Source: a virus
Strand: one strand, 5' to 3'
DNA: 40,566 nucleotides
Virus record (IMG/VR): IMGVR_UViG_3300036832_001280
Location: 1-40,566 of that record
Under the pieces are notes generated by a model. The model did not search any database and was not told where the DNA came from. It saw only the letters and a program-made list of their open reading frames with translations. Positions 22,433-30,995 of this stretch are shown here, piece after piece (position 1 is the first letter of the stretch; every line of letters starts with the position of its first letter). The position numbers and the translations under genes were made by a program.

Positions 22433-24428
22433 CGACGATGCACTGCTGCGCGCCGCCTTCCCGAATGCAGCGCCAGCGACCAAGGATGAGGCTCCGATCA
22501 CGGACACGAACGCTCTGCTCACCGGGGCGTTCCCGACTGAGTCGGGGACACAGGCACCACCATCGAATTCCTCATTCCAATTCAGCGGCACACCGATCGG
22601 CTTTGCTACAGGGATCGATGAGATGGCGGTGAATCCGCTCGTGAACATTCCCCACGGGCTGGCGCGTCTCGGCCAGGATGTCTATCGGCGTTGGAGCGGC
22701 AATGATCCCGATGCGCCGGATAACCCTCTGGTCGATTGGCTGCATGTGCCGTTGAGTAAGAATGCGCAAGCGGTCAGATCCTCGATCGGGGACACGTTGG
22801 GTTCCGCCGCGCGTGCGGTGGTGTCGCGGATCCCGAAGAGTGCCGGTGCCGGGACCGTGGTGCAGCCGGATGAGGACGATGAGGCAACGAGCTTTGCCTT
22901 GGATCCCTTGCACGGCACTCCCGCCGGGGCAACGGAATTCACGCGGCGTTATGGGTTCCCCGTGGGCCAGGACGTCGGAACTGTGTTGGGTGTTGTGCCT
23001 GGATTGAAGCAGGCGACAAATTTTCTGCGCGATGTCGGCGAATCTCTCGCGCCCGAAGAGGTAGTGGCACGATCGAGCGCAAAGCAATCGCAGGGCGCGG
23101 CAAGCATACCGCGCGATCTGTCGAAGGTGAGTCCGCCGCTGCGCGAAGCGATCTCGAAGGCGGGCACCACCACCAACAACACGCTGCATGAACCGGCCTT
23201 AGATGCGCAGGTGAGGGCGGATCAATTCCAGAATCCAGAGACCGGCAGGCACATCAGTTTGACTGAGGGCGAAGCGACCAATGATGTGAGCGGCATCAGC
23301 CGCGAGCGCAACACTCCTGAGATGGCGGAGTTCTACAAGAACCGCGCGGATGATCTGGAAGGTGCATACAACGAAATGGCGCGCGACGCGTCACCGTCGC
23401 AGATCCACACGACCCAGGCGCAGCGTGGACAGACCGCAGTGAATGCGATCGAGGCATACGACGCGCCCAAACGCGCGGAGATCAGCGCAAACTACAAAGC
23501 GCTGCAGGATGCACACAACGGGCAGACGATGCCCATCGATGGACCGAAGCTCGTCAGCAATATTGATCACGACATGGAGGAGGGGCTGTTTGATCAAAGC
23601 GTGATGCCTTCCTCGTGGACGAAAATTCGCGACAAGCTTGCGAACGGTGGCGAGATCTCCTTCCAACAGTTCGAGAATCTGCGCACCCGCTTGGCGGAAA
23701 CCATGCGGGATGGAACCGCCACGCAGAAAGCGGCGGCGGGCAAGGTCCGACAAAGACTCGAAGAGATCCCGCTCACAGGCGAAGCAAAAGATCTCAAGGT
23801 TCTTGCCGACAAGGCGCGCGCCTCGGCGAAGGCGCGCTTCGATGAGATCGACGCGGATCCTGCCTACAAAGCGGTGGTGCAAGGACCGGATGTTGAACCC
23901 GGCAAGCTCTCGCCACTCGCGGATGATTTCCTCGACAAATATCTGGTCAGGGGCAGGCAGGCGAACGTGGAAAATTTGATGACAAAAATTGGCGAGGATC
24001 CTGATTTCAAGGAAGCGCTGCACGCGCACGTGTTGGATAGACTGAAGAAGTCCGCGACGGGGAAGGGCGCGAACATGCAGCCGGGAGGATTCAATCAAGC
24101 GCTCACCGATCCGAAGATCCTGGGTGGCGGCAAGATAGAACAACTGGTGCGAGACCCAGAGCTGCGACGCAAGATCAGCGACTTCAATGACACGTTGAGC
24201 CGCGCGAAGCGATTGCCCGAAGGCAATATCGTGAGCAAATCGGGAACCGCGCAGGCACTCGCCGACATGGCGAAGACCGGCGGTGAACATTATTTGACCA
24301 TCAAGAGTTCCGGCGTTTATCCCGTGGCGAAGAAGGTGGCGGAACGAACTGGCATCCTGCCTGAGAAGGGCGCGAAGTTCGTGAAGCGAGTGACGCGACC
24401 TGGAGCAGGCATCGACTACAAGCCGTGA
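22419..24428 (+). CDS. Large ejection/internal virion protein candidate, 669 aa
   Basis: Longest of the three ejection candidates, position of P22 gp16. N-terminus is acidic and Ala-rich; residues about 50-130 contain a Gly/Phe-rich region (FSGTPIGFATGIDEMAVNP). From about 290 onward it is a long helical, Glu/Ala/Lys-rich protein (MAEFYKNRADDLEGAYNEMA, TRLAETMRDGTATQKAAAG). The C-terminus is basic. No catalytic motif seen. Probably carried in the head and ejected with the DNA; the assignment rests on position and build. Confidence 0.6.
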   Translation: MSSNDDDALLRAAFPNAAPATKDEAPITDTNALLTGAFPTESGTQAPPSNSSFQFSGTPIGFATGIDEMAVNPLVNIPHGLARLGQDVYRRWSGNDPDAPDNPLVDWLHVPLSKNAQAVRSSIGDTLGSAARAVVSRIPKSAGAGTVVQPDEDDEATSFALDPLHGTPAGATEFTRRYGFPVGQDVGTVLGVVPGLKQATNFLRDVGESLAPEEVVARSSAKQSQGAASIPRDLSKVSPPLREAISKAGTTTNNTLHEPALDAQVRADQFQNPETGRHISLTEGEATNDVSGISRERNTPEMAEFYKNRADDLEGAYNEMARDASPSQIHTTQAQRGQTAVNAIEAYDAPKRAEISANYKALQDAHNGQTMPIDGPKLVSNIDHDMEEGLFDQSVMPSSWTKIRDKLANGGEISFQQFENLRTRLAETMRDGTATQKAAAGKVRQRLEEIPLTGEAKDLKVLADKARASAKARFDEIDADPAYKAVVQGPDVEPGKLSPLADDFLDKYLVRGRQANVENLMTKIGEDPDFKEALHAHVLDRLKKSATGKGANMQPGGFNQALTDPKILGGGKIEQLVRDPELRRKISDFNDTLSRAKRLPEGNIVSKSGTAQALADMAKTGGEHYLTIKSSGVYPVAKKVAERTGILPEKGAKFVKRVTRPGAGIDYKP

Positions 24429-26383
24429 CTACGACAGTTCTAGCGCCCTACCTCACTCAGCAATTCTTTGGCAATAACGGCGCATTCCTCGCGAGCGGCC
24501 AATTGTTCACGTACGCGGGCGGCACGAATACGCCGCTCGCCACGTACATTGACAACAGCGGCGGGACGCCTAACACGAACCCGATCATCTTGAATGCGCG
24601 CGGCGAATGTTCGCTGTGGTTGCCGCCGAATGTCACGTACAAGTTCCAACTGCAGGATCCTGCCGGGAACATCATCTGGACGCGCGACAACGTCGTGCAG
24701 AACCAGTTGCTGTCGCTCTTTGGTGGCGTCGATACCGGCGGCCCGAATGCGTACGTACTGAACTACGTTGCGCCGTTCACAGGTCCCATCCCCAACGGCA
24801 CGGTCATCTACTGGGTCCCCTCGAACAGCAACACGGGCGCATCGACGTTGAACGTCAATGGCACGGGCGCGCTGTCGATCGTGAACATCGACGGCTCACC
24901 GCTCGGTTCCGGTCAGATCACTGCAGGTGCAACCACCGAGGTCATGTTCTACAACGGGGTGTGGCAGCTCCTCTCGGTGGGATCCTTCGTGGGCTCGACG
25001 GTGGGCACGTTTGGCACCGAGGTGCCGATCGCCTCGGCGGCAACGTGTGACTTGGGCAGCGTGCCTGCACACGTTGCGCTCATCACCGGCACGACCACTA
25101 TCACGAGTTTCGGTAATAGTGCGAGCCTCGCCGCACCGTTCTACTTCTGCCGCGTGCAATCCTCGCTGCAGCTCACGTACGACCCGGTGGCGATGATCCT
25201 TCCCGGCAATGCCAGCATTGTGACCCTGCCGGGGGACGCCTTCATCATGCAGTTCCTGGGCAGCGGCAGTTGGAAGCTCACCATCTACCAGACTGCGCTT
25301 GGCGGCGGCGGCAGCTCGGCGAACGCGAAGATCAAACCCGCCGACACGCAGATCGCCTCCAGCACGGCATTTACGCTCGATCCTGATCTCGTGAGCAACC
25401 CGCTCATCGTCGGGCGTTATCAGTGGACCGCGTATCTGATCTTCGACTCGGCAGTCGCTGGCGCAGGATTCAAGTGGCAGGACTTAGGATCAGCAGCCGA
25501 TTCGCGCGGCGTCGTGCCGACGACTGCATCGGGACAGGTGAACGGTGCGCCAGTCGGTCCTTTGAATCAATCGCCGTACGGTGCGCCGATTACTTTCGCG
25601 ACATTGGCGACCGGTGCCAACAGCAACATCATGCTCTACACCGGCAGCTTCCTGTGTGCGACCCCAGGTATCTTTGGAGTGTACTGGGCGCAGAACGCAT
25701 CGAACGTGTCGCCGACGATTTTGCGCGCGGGCAGCTATCTGATCGTAACGCTGCTTTCAACCGGCTCCGCGCAGAACAGCGTGCAGCACATCTACACCAC
25801 TGCTGGGACGTTTACCGAGACGATCCCGGCGGGTATGAACAAGCTCACCATCGAGGTGTGGGGAGCTTCTGGTGCAGGTGGTGATGGCGCTGGCTCGAAT
25901 GCGATCCCGGCGAGTACCGCTGGTGGCGGCGGCGGCGGGTCAGGTGGCTATTGCCGCAGACAGAACATCGTCGTCACAGGCTTTGCGGGCTCCACGATGA
26001 ACTTCACCGTGGGTGCGGCGGGAGTCGGTGTCATTGGTGCGAACGGCACGAACGGCACCGCATCGAGCGTCAGTAGCGGCACGTTCACGCTCGCGACCTT
26101 GACCGGCAACCCAGGCCAAGGTGGCACCCTGGCGCATGCGCCGCCTGCAGCGGGCAGCGGTGGTCCCGGTGGAACCGCAACCGGCGGCACTACCAACACC
26201 ACCGGCAACAGCGGTGGTGCAGGCAGCAGCGGCAACGTAGCCACGAACTTTGGGCCGGGTGGCAATGGCATCGCCGGAATATTCTCAGGCGGCACGCGGG
26301 GCGGCGGCGGCTTCCCTTATTCTGCCGGATTCGGCGGCGGGCCTGGGGGGGCGGGCGTGGTCGTCTTCAACTACACACCATGA
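24425..26383 (+). CDS. Tail fibre or receptor-binding protein with Gly-rich tip, 652 aa
   Basis: GTG 24425 overlaps the previous stop (GTGA). Residues about 1-95 form an N-terminal module shared with the next protein: FGNNGAFLASGQLFTYAGGT, LATYID, NTNPIILN, YKFQLQDPAGN and W-x-x-DN. It probably attaches to the tail. Middle part is beta-rich. From about residue 480 comes a domain starting TFTETIPAGMNKLTIEVWG, then runs of Gly (GGGGGGSGGY, TAGGG, GGPGG), ending GAGVVVFNYTP. Such Gly-rich tips resemble the polyglycine-II adhesin type seen in some phage fibres. Likely host recognition. Confidence 0.75.
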   Translation: MTTTVLAPYLTQQFFGNNGAFLASGQLFTYAGGTNTPLATYIDNSGGTPNTNPIILNARGECSLWLPPNVTYKFQLQDPAGNIIWTRDNVVQNQLLSLFGGVDTGGPNAYVLNYVAPFTGPIPNGTVIYWVPSNSNTGASTLNVNGTGALSIVNIDGSPLGSGQITAGATTEVMFYNGVWQLLSVGSFVGSTVGTFGTEVPIASAATCDLGSVPAHVALITGTTTITSFGNSASLAAPFYFCRVQSSLQLTYDPVAMILPGNASIVTLPGDAFIMQFLGSGSWKLTIYQTALGGGGSSANAKIKPADTQIASSTAFTLDPDLVSNPLIVGRYQWTAYLIFDSAVAGAGFKWQDLGSAADSRGVVPTTASGQVNGAPVGPLNQSPYGAPITFATLATGANSNIMLYTGSFLCATPGIFGVYWAQNASNVSPTILRAGSYLIVTLLSTGSAQNSVQHIYTTAGTFTETIPAGMNKLTIEVWGASGAGGDGAGSNAIPASTAGGGGGGSGGYCRRQNIVVTGFAGSTMNFTVGAAGVGVIGANGTNGTASSVSSGTFTLATLTGNPGQGGTLAHAPPAAGSGGPGGTATGGTTNTTGNSGGAGSSGNVATNFGPGGNGIAGIFSGGTRGGGGFPYSAGFGGGPGGAGVVVFNYTP

Positions 26384-27399
26384 GCGCCCAACTCGCACCA
26401 CAGCCGGTCTTCCAAGCGTTCGCACCCTCGGGCGCACCCTTGGTCGGTGGGCAGCTCTTCACGTTCATTGCAGGCACCAACACACCGCAAGCGACCTACG
26501 TTGACTCGACGCAGACGACGCAGAACACGAACCCTGTGATCTTGAATACGTTGGGAGAAGCCAACGTGTGGCTGAATCCGGGGCTTGCGTACAAGTTCGT
26601 GTTGCAGGATGCGGCGGGCAATCAACTGTGGAGCGTTGACAATATTTTAGGCGCGCTCTCGCAGTCGAATCTTATTGTGGGTCCGCCGTCCTCGGGCACC
26701 GCACTCACGGTGATATCGGCGAATGTGGCGACCAATCCTGCGATCAACGTTTTGGGGACAGTTCAGTTCACGAATTCTGGGAGACCGCTCCTCGCGTTGA
26801 ACAGCGCTGGTGCTGGGTACTCACTCCTTCAAAATGATTCGCCGCTCACATGGTCGATTGCATACACCTCAAGTAGCGCTCCGTTCAATAACGGTACGCC
26901 GATCATTCAATGGAACTCCAGCGGCAACGTAATCATCCCTGCGCCGACGACTGGCACCGGCTTGCGGGTGTTTGGTGAACCGGGCGGCGGCACGGCACTG
27001 GTCGTGTCGGGTGTCGGTTTCGGCACAAATGCGGTCGCCGCCATTACCAATCAAAATGTGCCGGGACAATCTTCAGGCCTCGCGATCTTTGCGGGAGTGA
27101 CTGCGGCGGATAATTCATTCAGAGTCGTCAACGCTGCGCTCACACAACAACTGCTCAATTTAAACGGAGTGGGACAGCTCACGGTGTTTGGTTCGATCAC
27201 TTCTGCCGCATCGTTCATCGTCGGCTCTCAAGTACAACCGATCTGGGCCGCGCCGCTCGCGGGGTGGGGCACCGTCAGTGGTGTATCGGGACCCGTTGCC
27301 AACTTCCCTGGAGCAGGGCCTGCGACGCTCGCGCAGTGTTCGAGTGCGATTGCGCAAATTTTGCAGACGCTGAAGAACGCTGGCGTCTATGCAACGTAA
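26380..27399 (+). CDS. Second tail fibre protein, paralogue of the first at its N-terminus, 339 aa
   Basis: ATGA overlap. The N-terminal about 90 residues repeat the module of the previous protein (GAPLVGGQLFTFIAGTNT, ATYVDSTQT, NTNPVILN, YKFVLQDAAGN). Residues about 100-115 have PSSGTALTVISA, and later PTTGTGLRVFGEP with GGTALVVSGVG, the same repeat motif as the third fibre protein. The C-terminus ends in a short helix (SSAIAQILQTLKNAGVYAT), common at the end of phage fibres. Probably a trimeric fibre. Confidence 0.7.
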   Translation: MSAQLAPQPVFQAFAPSGAPLVGGQLFTFIAGTNTPQATYVDSTQTTQNTNPVILNTLGEANVWLNPGLAYKFVLQDAAGNQLWSVDNILGALSQSNLIVGPPSSGTALTVISANVATNPAINVLGTVQFTNSGRPLLALNSAGAGYSLLQNDSPLTWSIAYTSSSAPFNNGTPIIQWNSSGNVIIPAPTTGTGLRVFGEPGGGTALVVSGVGFGTNAVAAITNQNVPGQSSGLAIFAGVTAADNSFRVVNAALTQQLLNLNGVGQLTVFGSITSAASFIVGSQVQPIWAAPLAGWGTVSGVSGPVANFPGAGPATLAQCSSAIAQILQTLKNAGVYAT

Positions 27400-27408
27400 G
27401 GAGTTTTG

Positions 27409-29004
27409 ATGGCGGATCTCATCAACGTTGGACAATTCCCGAATGATGTGACCGGTGATCCTGCGCGCCCGGCATTCCAGAAGATCAACGGACTTGCGGC
27501 GGGCACCATTCCCTTCACCAATCTTCTGGCCGGTCCTCCGACTAATGGCGCACCGGCACTCACCGTCATTCCACAATCCCCGGCGGTCAACGACGCGCTG
27601 CTCGTCGGGGGTGTGCCGGTGTCGGGCGCGATCTCGGTCAGCATCAGGAACACAAGTCCATTGTCGGGCGACACCTCTTTTTTCTCGGTGATCGCCAATG
27701 CCACGCAGGGCAATTTCTTCGCCACGAATGCCGCGCAGGCGACCCCGTTTCTCACGGGAGGTCCGATCGGCGCGCAGGTTGGCTTGCGCAACGTCGGGAG
27801 TTATCCGCTGGTCTTTGGTACCAACAATATTTATCGCGGGCAAATCGATCCGAATGGTGCTTGGGTGGTCGCGCCGCCCACGAGTGGTATAGCGCTCACC
27901 GTCAATGGCATCGCTACGGCTGGCCTATCGAACGGACTTGAGGTATTTGCCGGGACGAATGCATCCGACTTTGCGCTAGCGATTATCAACCAAGCAAACA
28001 CCGTGCAATTTTTGGTAGTGCGTGGCACTGGTGGAATCATCACCAATGGTCAGACAGATAAGGGCACGGGCACCCTGAATGCTGGTGGACTTTTTGTAAA
28101 TGGTGGCAGTGTGCTTGCTGCCAATGGCGCTGGCAATTTCACCATCGCTGCGCCATCCAGCGGCACAGCGCTGACCGTCAACGGTCCTTCGTCGGGTGGA
28201 GCAGTTTCATTAGTTGTTAATAATTCGGCAGGTGTCCCGTGTGCTACGTTCTCCGGTCTTAATGCAAGCATCCAGATAGCTACCACGGGAACTCCCCAGA
28301 ATTGGGCATGGCAAACGGTGGATGCCGGTGGCGTCTTTCGTCTCCTCAACAATACCGCGTCAACGGTAGCGTTCTCTGTCACCACGGCAGGTAACTTCGC
28401 GATCACAGCACCTAGCAGCGGCACTGCGCTGAGTGTCAACGGCAGTGGTGGCGCTACTGCACTGTTAGTGTCTGCCGCAGCGAACCAAAATATTGCGGCG
28501 TTTGATAGCACCAATGCGAGCGGTGGTTACATTGTTATTAATAACAGTGGTACCAACTACGCATTTTTTGGTTCTGCAGCTTCGCTATCAAGCGGCTCAG
28601 TAAATGACGCTACTTTACGTGCGCAAAGTCAATTGATCCTCGCGTCGGGTGGTCCAACTGCGCGCATGACGATTGGCACGACGGGCAGCGTCGCCATCAA
28701 TGCGCCGACCAGTGGCGTTGCGTTGACTGTCAATGCAGTGAGTGGTTCACGCGCTCTGCAACTCGTTGGTGCTGGTGCTGGCATCGCTGTGGCAGTTACG
28801 GGCGGCACTACGCTAGCGCTGTACTTAGATAACAACGTTCAAGGCGTAGGCACCCCGGCGTTCCGTATAGACGCTTCTGCGACCACGGGCGCAGCGACAC
28901 CCACAGGATTAGGAACCGTCAAGCCTGGTGCGGCGACTGCCGCATCATCGTGGTTGCCGATCTCGATCAACGGCACCACCATGTACATTCCGTTGTGGTT
29001 ATAA
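27409..29004 (+). CDS. Repeat-containing tail fibre-like protein, 531 aa
   Basis: TAAGGAG (27397-27403) precedes ATG 27409. The protein has at least five copies of a motif like APSSGTALTVNG (near nucleotides 27540, 27870, 28145, 28405 and 28700), spaced by roughly 260-330 bases. Each is followed by a Val/Ala-rich strand (LLVSAAANQNIAAFDSTN). The fold is expected to be beta-helical or beta-prism, as in trimeric fibre shafts. N-terminus resembles a Q-F-x-N-D-x-T attachment segment (NVGQFPNDVTGDPARPAFQK). The end reads SSWLPISINGTTMYIPLWL, typical of fibre C-termini. Confidence 0.7.
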   Translation: MADLINVGQFPNDVTGDPARPAFQKINGLAAGTIPFTNLLAGPPTNGAPALTVIPQSPAVNDALLVGGVPVSGAISVSIRNTSPLSGDTSFFSVIANATQGNFFATNAAQATPFLTGGPIGAQVGLRNVGSYPLVFGTNNIYRGQIDPNGAWVVAPPTSGIALTVNGIATAGLSNGLEVFAGTNASDFALAIINQANTVQFLVVRGTGGIITNGQTDKGTGTLNAGGLFVNGGSVLAANGAGNFTIAAPSSGTALTVNGPSSGGAVSLVVNNSAGVPCATFSGLNASIQIATTGTPQNWAWQTVDAGGVFRLLNNTASTVAFSVTTAGNFAITAPSSGTALSVNGSGGATALLVSAAANQNIAAFDSTNASGGYIVINNSGTNYAFFGSAASLSSGSVNDATLRAQSQLILASGGPTARMTIGTTGSVAINAPTSGVALTVNAVSGSRALQLVGAGAGIAVAVTGGTTLALYLDNNVQGVGTPAFRIDASATTGAATPTGLGTVKPGAATAASSWLPISINGTTMYIPLWL

Positions 29005-29017
29005 AAGGAAAAAAGTT

Positions 29018-29173
29018 GTGGACCTGGATGACCTGAAGAATCTACAAGCATTTTTGAATCGCGTGCAGTTGCAAGGCAGCGAAGTGCCCGTATGGAGCAA
29101 GTGCTGGAATGCGCTTGCCATCGAGATAGGGCGGCGCAGTGAGCCGCCGCCGCCGCCGCCACCACCCTCATGA
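29018..29173 (+). CDS. Small protein after the fibre genes, 51 aa, poly-Pro tail
   Basis: GTG 29018 has AAAAGGAA (29003-29010) ahead. Sequence begins MDLDDLKNLQAFLNRVQL and continues GSEVPVWSKCWNAL, a pattern seen in small proteins at the end of phage tail modules. It ends in eight Pro and a Ser. Function unknown. Its stop overlaps the next ATG by 4 bases. Confidence 0.65.
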   Translation: MDLDDLKNLQAFLNRVQLQGSEVPVWSKCWNALAIEIGRRSEPPPPPPPPS

Positions 29174-29340
29174 GAGGATGGCTGCTTATGCTGTTTCTGA
29201 CCGGCTGCTGCCACATCGAGGAGCAGGGGCAGCACCAACTGGGGCTCGGACGATCTAATGATCCCCGCTGCCCTGTTTCTTCTCGCCTTCATCCTGAATG
29301 CGCTGATAGATCTCCTCGCGATGAACCTGAACGTCATTAG
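29170..29340 (+). CDS. Small lipoprotein, possible outer-membrane spanin, 56 aa
   Basis: Starts in an ATGA overlap. N-terminus [20 protein letters not shown] is a short signal peptide with a lipobox LTGC, lipid site at Cys13. The rest is polar and Pro/Arg-rich. Small lipoproteins in this place in phage genomes are often Rz1-type spanins, the outer-membrane lysis component. No partner inner-membrane spanin is recognised. The last 86 bases are antisense to csrA, so the C-terminal part may be weakly constrained. Confidence 0.5.
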   Translation: MRGWLLMLFLTGCCHIEEQGQHQLGLGRSNDPRCPVSSRLHPECADRSPRDEPERH

Positions 29341-29449
29341 GAGCTTTGATCCCCACGCGCACCTGATTGCCTCTAACGGCCAGTATGGTCACCTGAATGT
29401 GTTCGCCAATCATCACCGACTCACCGACTCTCCGTGTCAAGATAAGCAT
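29255..29449 (-). CDS. csrA: CsrA-family RNA-binding regulator, 64 aa
   Basis: Near-complete match to CsrA/RsmA by eye: [18 protein letters not shown] start, RGNQVRVGI (residues 26-34), [16 protein letters not shown] (36-51). The RNA-contacting residues known for the family, Leu4, Arg6, Arg7, Val42, Arg44 and Ile47, are all present. The family binds GGA in hairpin loops of mRNA 5' leaders as a dimer and blocks or stabilises translation. It is last in a three-gene leftward cassette; its ATG overlaps the stop of the triple-HTH gene (TAATG), with a GGAGAAAAG ribosome site. The phage may redirect host carbon, motility or biofilm regulation (inference). Confidence 0.95.
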   Translation of the reverse strand: MLILTRRVGESVMIGEHIQVTILAVRGNQVRVGIKAPNDVQVHREEIYQRIQDEGEKKQGSGDH

Positions 29450-30306
29450 TACTTTTCTCCGAGTGACTGCAACGCGAGCATAGGATACAGGATCAACTTA
29501 TCATCGATCCTCATCTTCCCCGATTGAACGCGAAGATTTCCCTCATCGCGCGCCATGCGCAAAAACACGATCGCATCGTGTTTCCCGTTCTTGGTGAGCT
29601 GAACGTCATCAACTATTGCGGGCGCTGATGCCGCTGGTCTATTGTGTCCGGTCTGCCCCAGTCCTCGACCCGCCACCCAATTCGACAACATCCCCGTCGA
29701 GATGCCCAACTGCTCCGCGACACCCATTGTCGTTTCCCCCGCTTTGACTCTGGCAATCGCTTTTTGTTTGTACTCCGCTGTGTAGGTCTGCCGCTCTCCC
29801 TTCCCCGTCTTCCCCCTCTTCCCTTCCGCGTATTGCCGCCGCACCTCCCACCCACTCGGCGCTTTGTGTGAGCCGAATTTCTTGTGCCAATTGCGGATCG
29901 AGGATTCATTGACCTTCAGCTTCTTGGCGAGCATAGCAATCGGTGTTTTTCCGCTCTGGAACTCTTCCACCGCTTTGCGTTTGACGTTGTCTGAGAGATT
30001 GGACGGTGCGTAATAGGGACGCTTGAGAGTCTTCTTAGGTTTTGGTTTGGCAACCGCCGGGGCTTTCCCCGTGACGTTTTTGTCGGCGAGCCACCGTCGC
30101 AGCATCGAGTTATGGACGCCAAGTTTCCTCGCGCCTAAGTGCGTTCCCAGTCCGCTCTTGCGCCACTTCTCAATAAGCGCACGCTTCTCTGCGACGCTGT
30201 AGTTGTGGCGGCGGCGAGTCTTCCTCCCTATCTTCTGCTGCGAGATTTTCTGCCTGAACTCCTCACCGGTTATCGTCGGCGTCTCTTCTGTAGTTGCGGT
30301 TTCCAT
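29449..30306 (-). CDS. Protein with three tandem HTH domains, 285 aa
   Basis: Three similar helix-turn-helix units lie at about residues 36-75 ([12 protein letters not shown]...[11 protein letters not shown]), 104-145 ([13 protein letters not shown]...[14 protein letters not shown]) and 175-212 ([13 protein letters not shown]...[11 protein letters not shown]). Each resembles the HTH of IS3-type OrfA transposase proteins. Basic linkers ([21 protein letters not shown]) separate them. No DDE catalytic domain is present. The C-terminal 60 residues ([20 protein letters not shown]) form a separate domain without recognised family. Likely a DNA-binding regulator that contacts an extended site. Coupled to csrA by a 1-base overlap. 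Confidence 0.7.
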   Translation of the reverse strand: METATTEETPTITGEEFRQKISQQKIGRKTRRRHNYSVAEKRALIEKWRKSGLGTHLGARKLGVHNSMLRRWLADKNVTGKAPAVAKPKPKKTLKRPYYAPSNLSDNVKRKAVEEFQSGKTPIAMLAKKLKVNESSIRNWHKKFGSHKAPSGWEVRRQYAEGKRGKTGKGERQTYTAEYKQKAIARVKAGETTMGVAEQLGISTGMLSNWVAGRGLGQTGHNRPAASAPAIVDDVQLTKNGKHDAIVFLRMARDEGNLRVQSGKMRIDDKLILYPMLALQSLGEK

Positions 30307-30540
30307 TTATCGTTTCCCTTTTCGTTTTGCAGATGTGGGTGGACCACCTTCTTCCGTGGGGCTGCGATCAATAACGTGTTCCATTCTCGTGTCATAGATG
30401 TGCAGCTTGCGTCGTCGCTCTAAGACTTGTGCGGGACGTCGTCGTGCCCACACTCCCATGCTCGCGCGGCACAGGGTACAGGTCGGCAGTTGCGATCGTG
30501 GTTTCAGTTCTTGCTCTTCGCAGATGATGCAAATTGGCAT
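30307..30540 (-). CDS. Small zinc-finger-like protein, 77 aa, first gene of the CsrA cassette
   Basis: CIIC (residues 4-7) and CTLC (residues about 21-24) make two Cys pairs, a likely zinc knuckle. The rest is Arg/Lys-rich. GGAGG lies 7 bases before the ATG. The stop abuts the ATG of the triple-HTH gene. Role unknown; probably nucleic-acid or protein binding. The cassette's promoter must lie in the adjacent attP-like region. Confidence 0.6.
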   Translation of the reverse strand: MPICIICEEQELKPRSQLPTCTLCRASMGVWARRRPAQVLERRRKLHIYDTRMEHVIDRSPTEEGGPPTSAKRKGKR

Positions 30541-30995
30541 TACCTAGCCTCCGTTTTTGACAGGTTCCGTTTTACGGTGTGGGATAAGGCGCGAGGCCTC
30601 CCCCTTAAGAAACCTAATCTTCTTTGCGAGGGAAATCCAACCCAGCTTTAGAGGCGTCCAAAAGCCGCGTGGGTCACGGTGTGGGTCACGGGGGGTTGGA
30701 AGGGGCAAAAACCCTATAAAACTAGGCGTTTGCGCTCAAAATGACAGTTCTGATGTACAAATAACAACCCGTTTTCAGGCGTTTTCCAGAACCGGCATTT
30801 CCTCACAGAAACCCTTGTTTTATGCCTTCAGGAGCCTTCCAGAGCTTTCCATGACCCACAGGGCATGTCATACTATTTGTGGGTCATTTGTGGGTCACGA
30901 GGGTGTCGGGTTCTGAAGATTCTCGATTTGTGGGTCACGAGTGAATGCCCGTCTTGGTTTGAGACGAGAAACAGATTACTTACTTAGAGGACAAC
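30541..30995. other. Gene-free region with probable attP
   Basis: 455 bases without a convincing gene, directly upstream of integrase and between divergent genes. It contains the GTGGGTCAC repeats and an AT-richer middle (about 30695-30850). This fits a phage attachment site with integrase arm sites on both flanks. The core crossover sequence cannot be named from the phage alone. It should also hold promoters for the CsrA cassette and integrase; a TTGACA box occurs at about 30556 without a clear -10. Confidence 0.55.
30669..30938. repeat. Six copies of GTGGGTCAC/T, probable integrase arm sites
   Basis: Forward copies at 30669-30677, 30681-30689, 30879-30887 (ends in T), 30890-30898 and 30930-30938. 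One inverted copy lies at 30851-30859 (ends in T). Two copies extend to ATTTGTGGGTCACGAG. Clusters on both sides of a 160-base centre match how arm-type sites flank an attP core. A further inverted copy lies far away at 39751-39759. Confidence 0.7.

Noticed and set aside
26680-29004. Diversity-generating retroelement acting on the fibre genes
   Set aside because: No reverse transcriptase gene or template/variable repeat pair was seen; the repeats are protein shaft repeats.
29258-29527. 89-codon plus-strand frame starting with a hydrophobic helix, a possible holin
   Set aside because: It lies wholly opposite csrA, whose sequence is certain. The hydrophobic start is the reverse image of CsrA codons and no ribosome site precedes it.
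29449-30306. Insertion sequence, because of transposase-like HTH units
   Set aside because: No DDE domain, no terminal inverted repeats or target duplication, and tight coupling to csrA.
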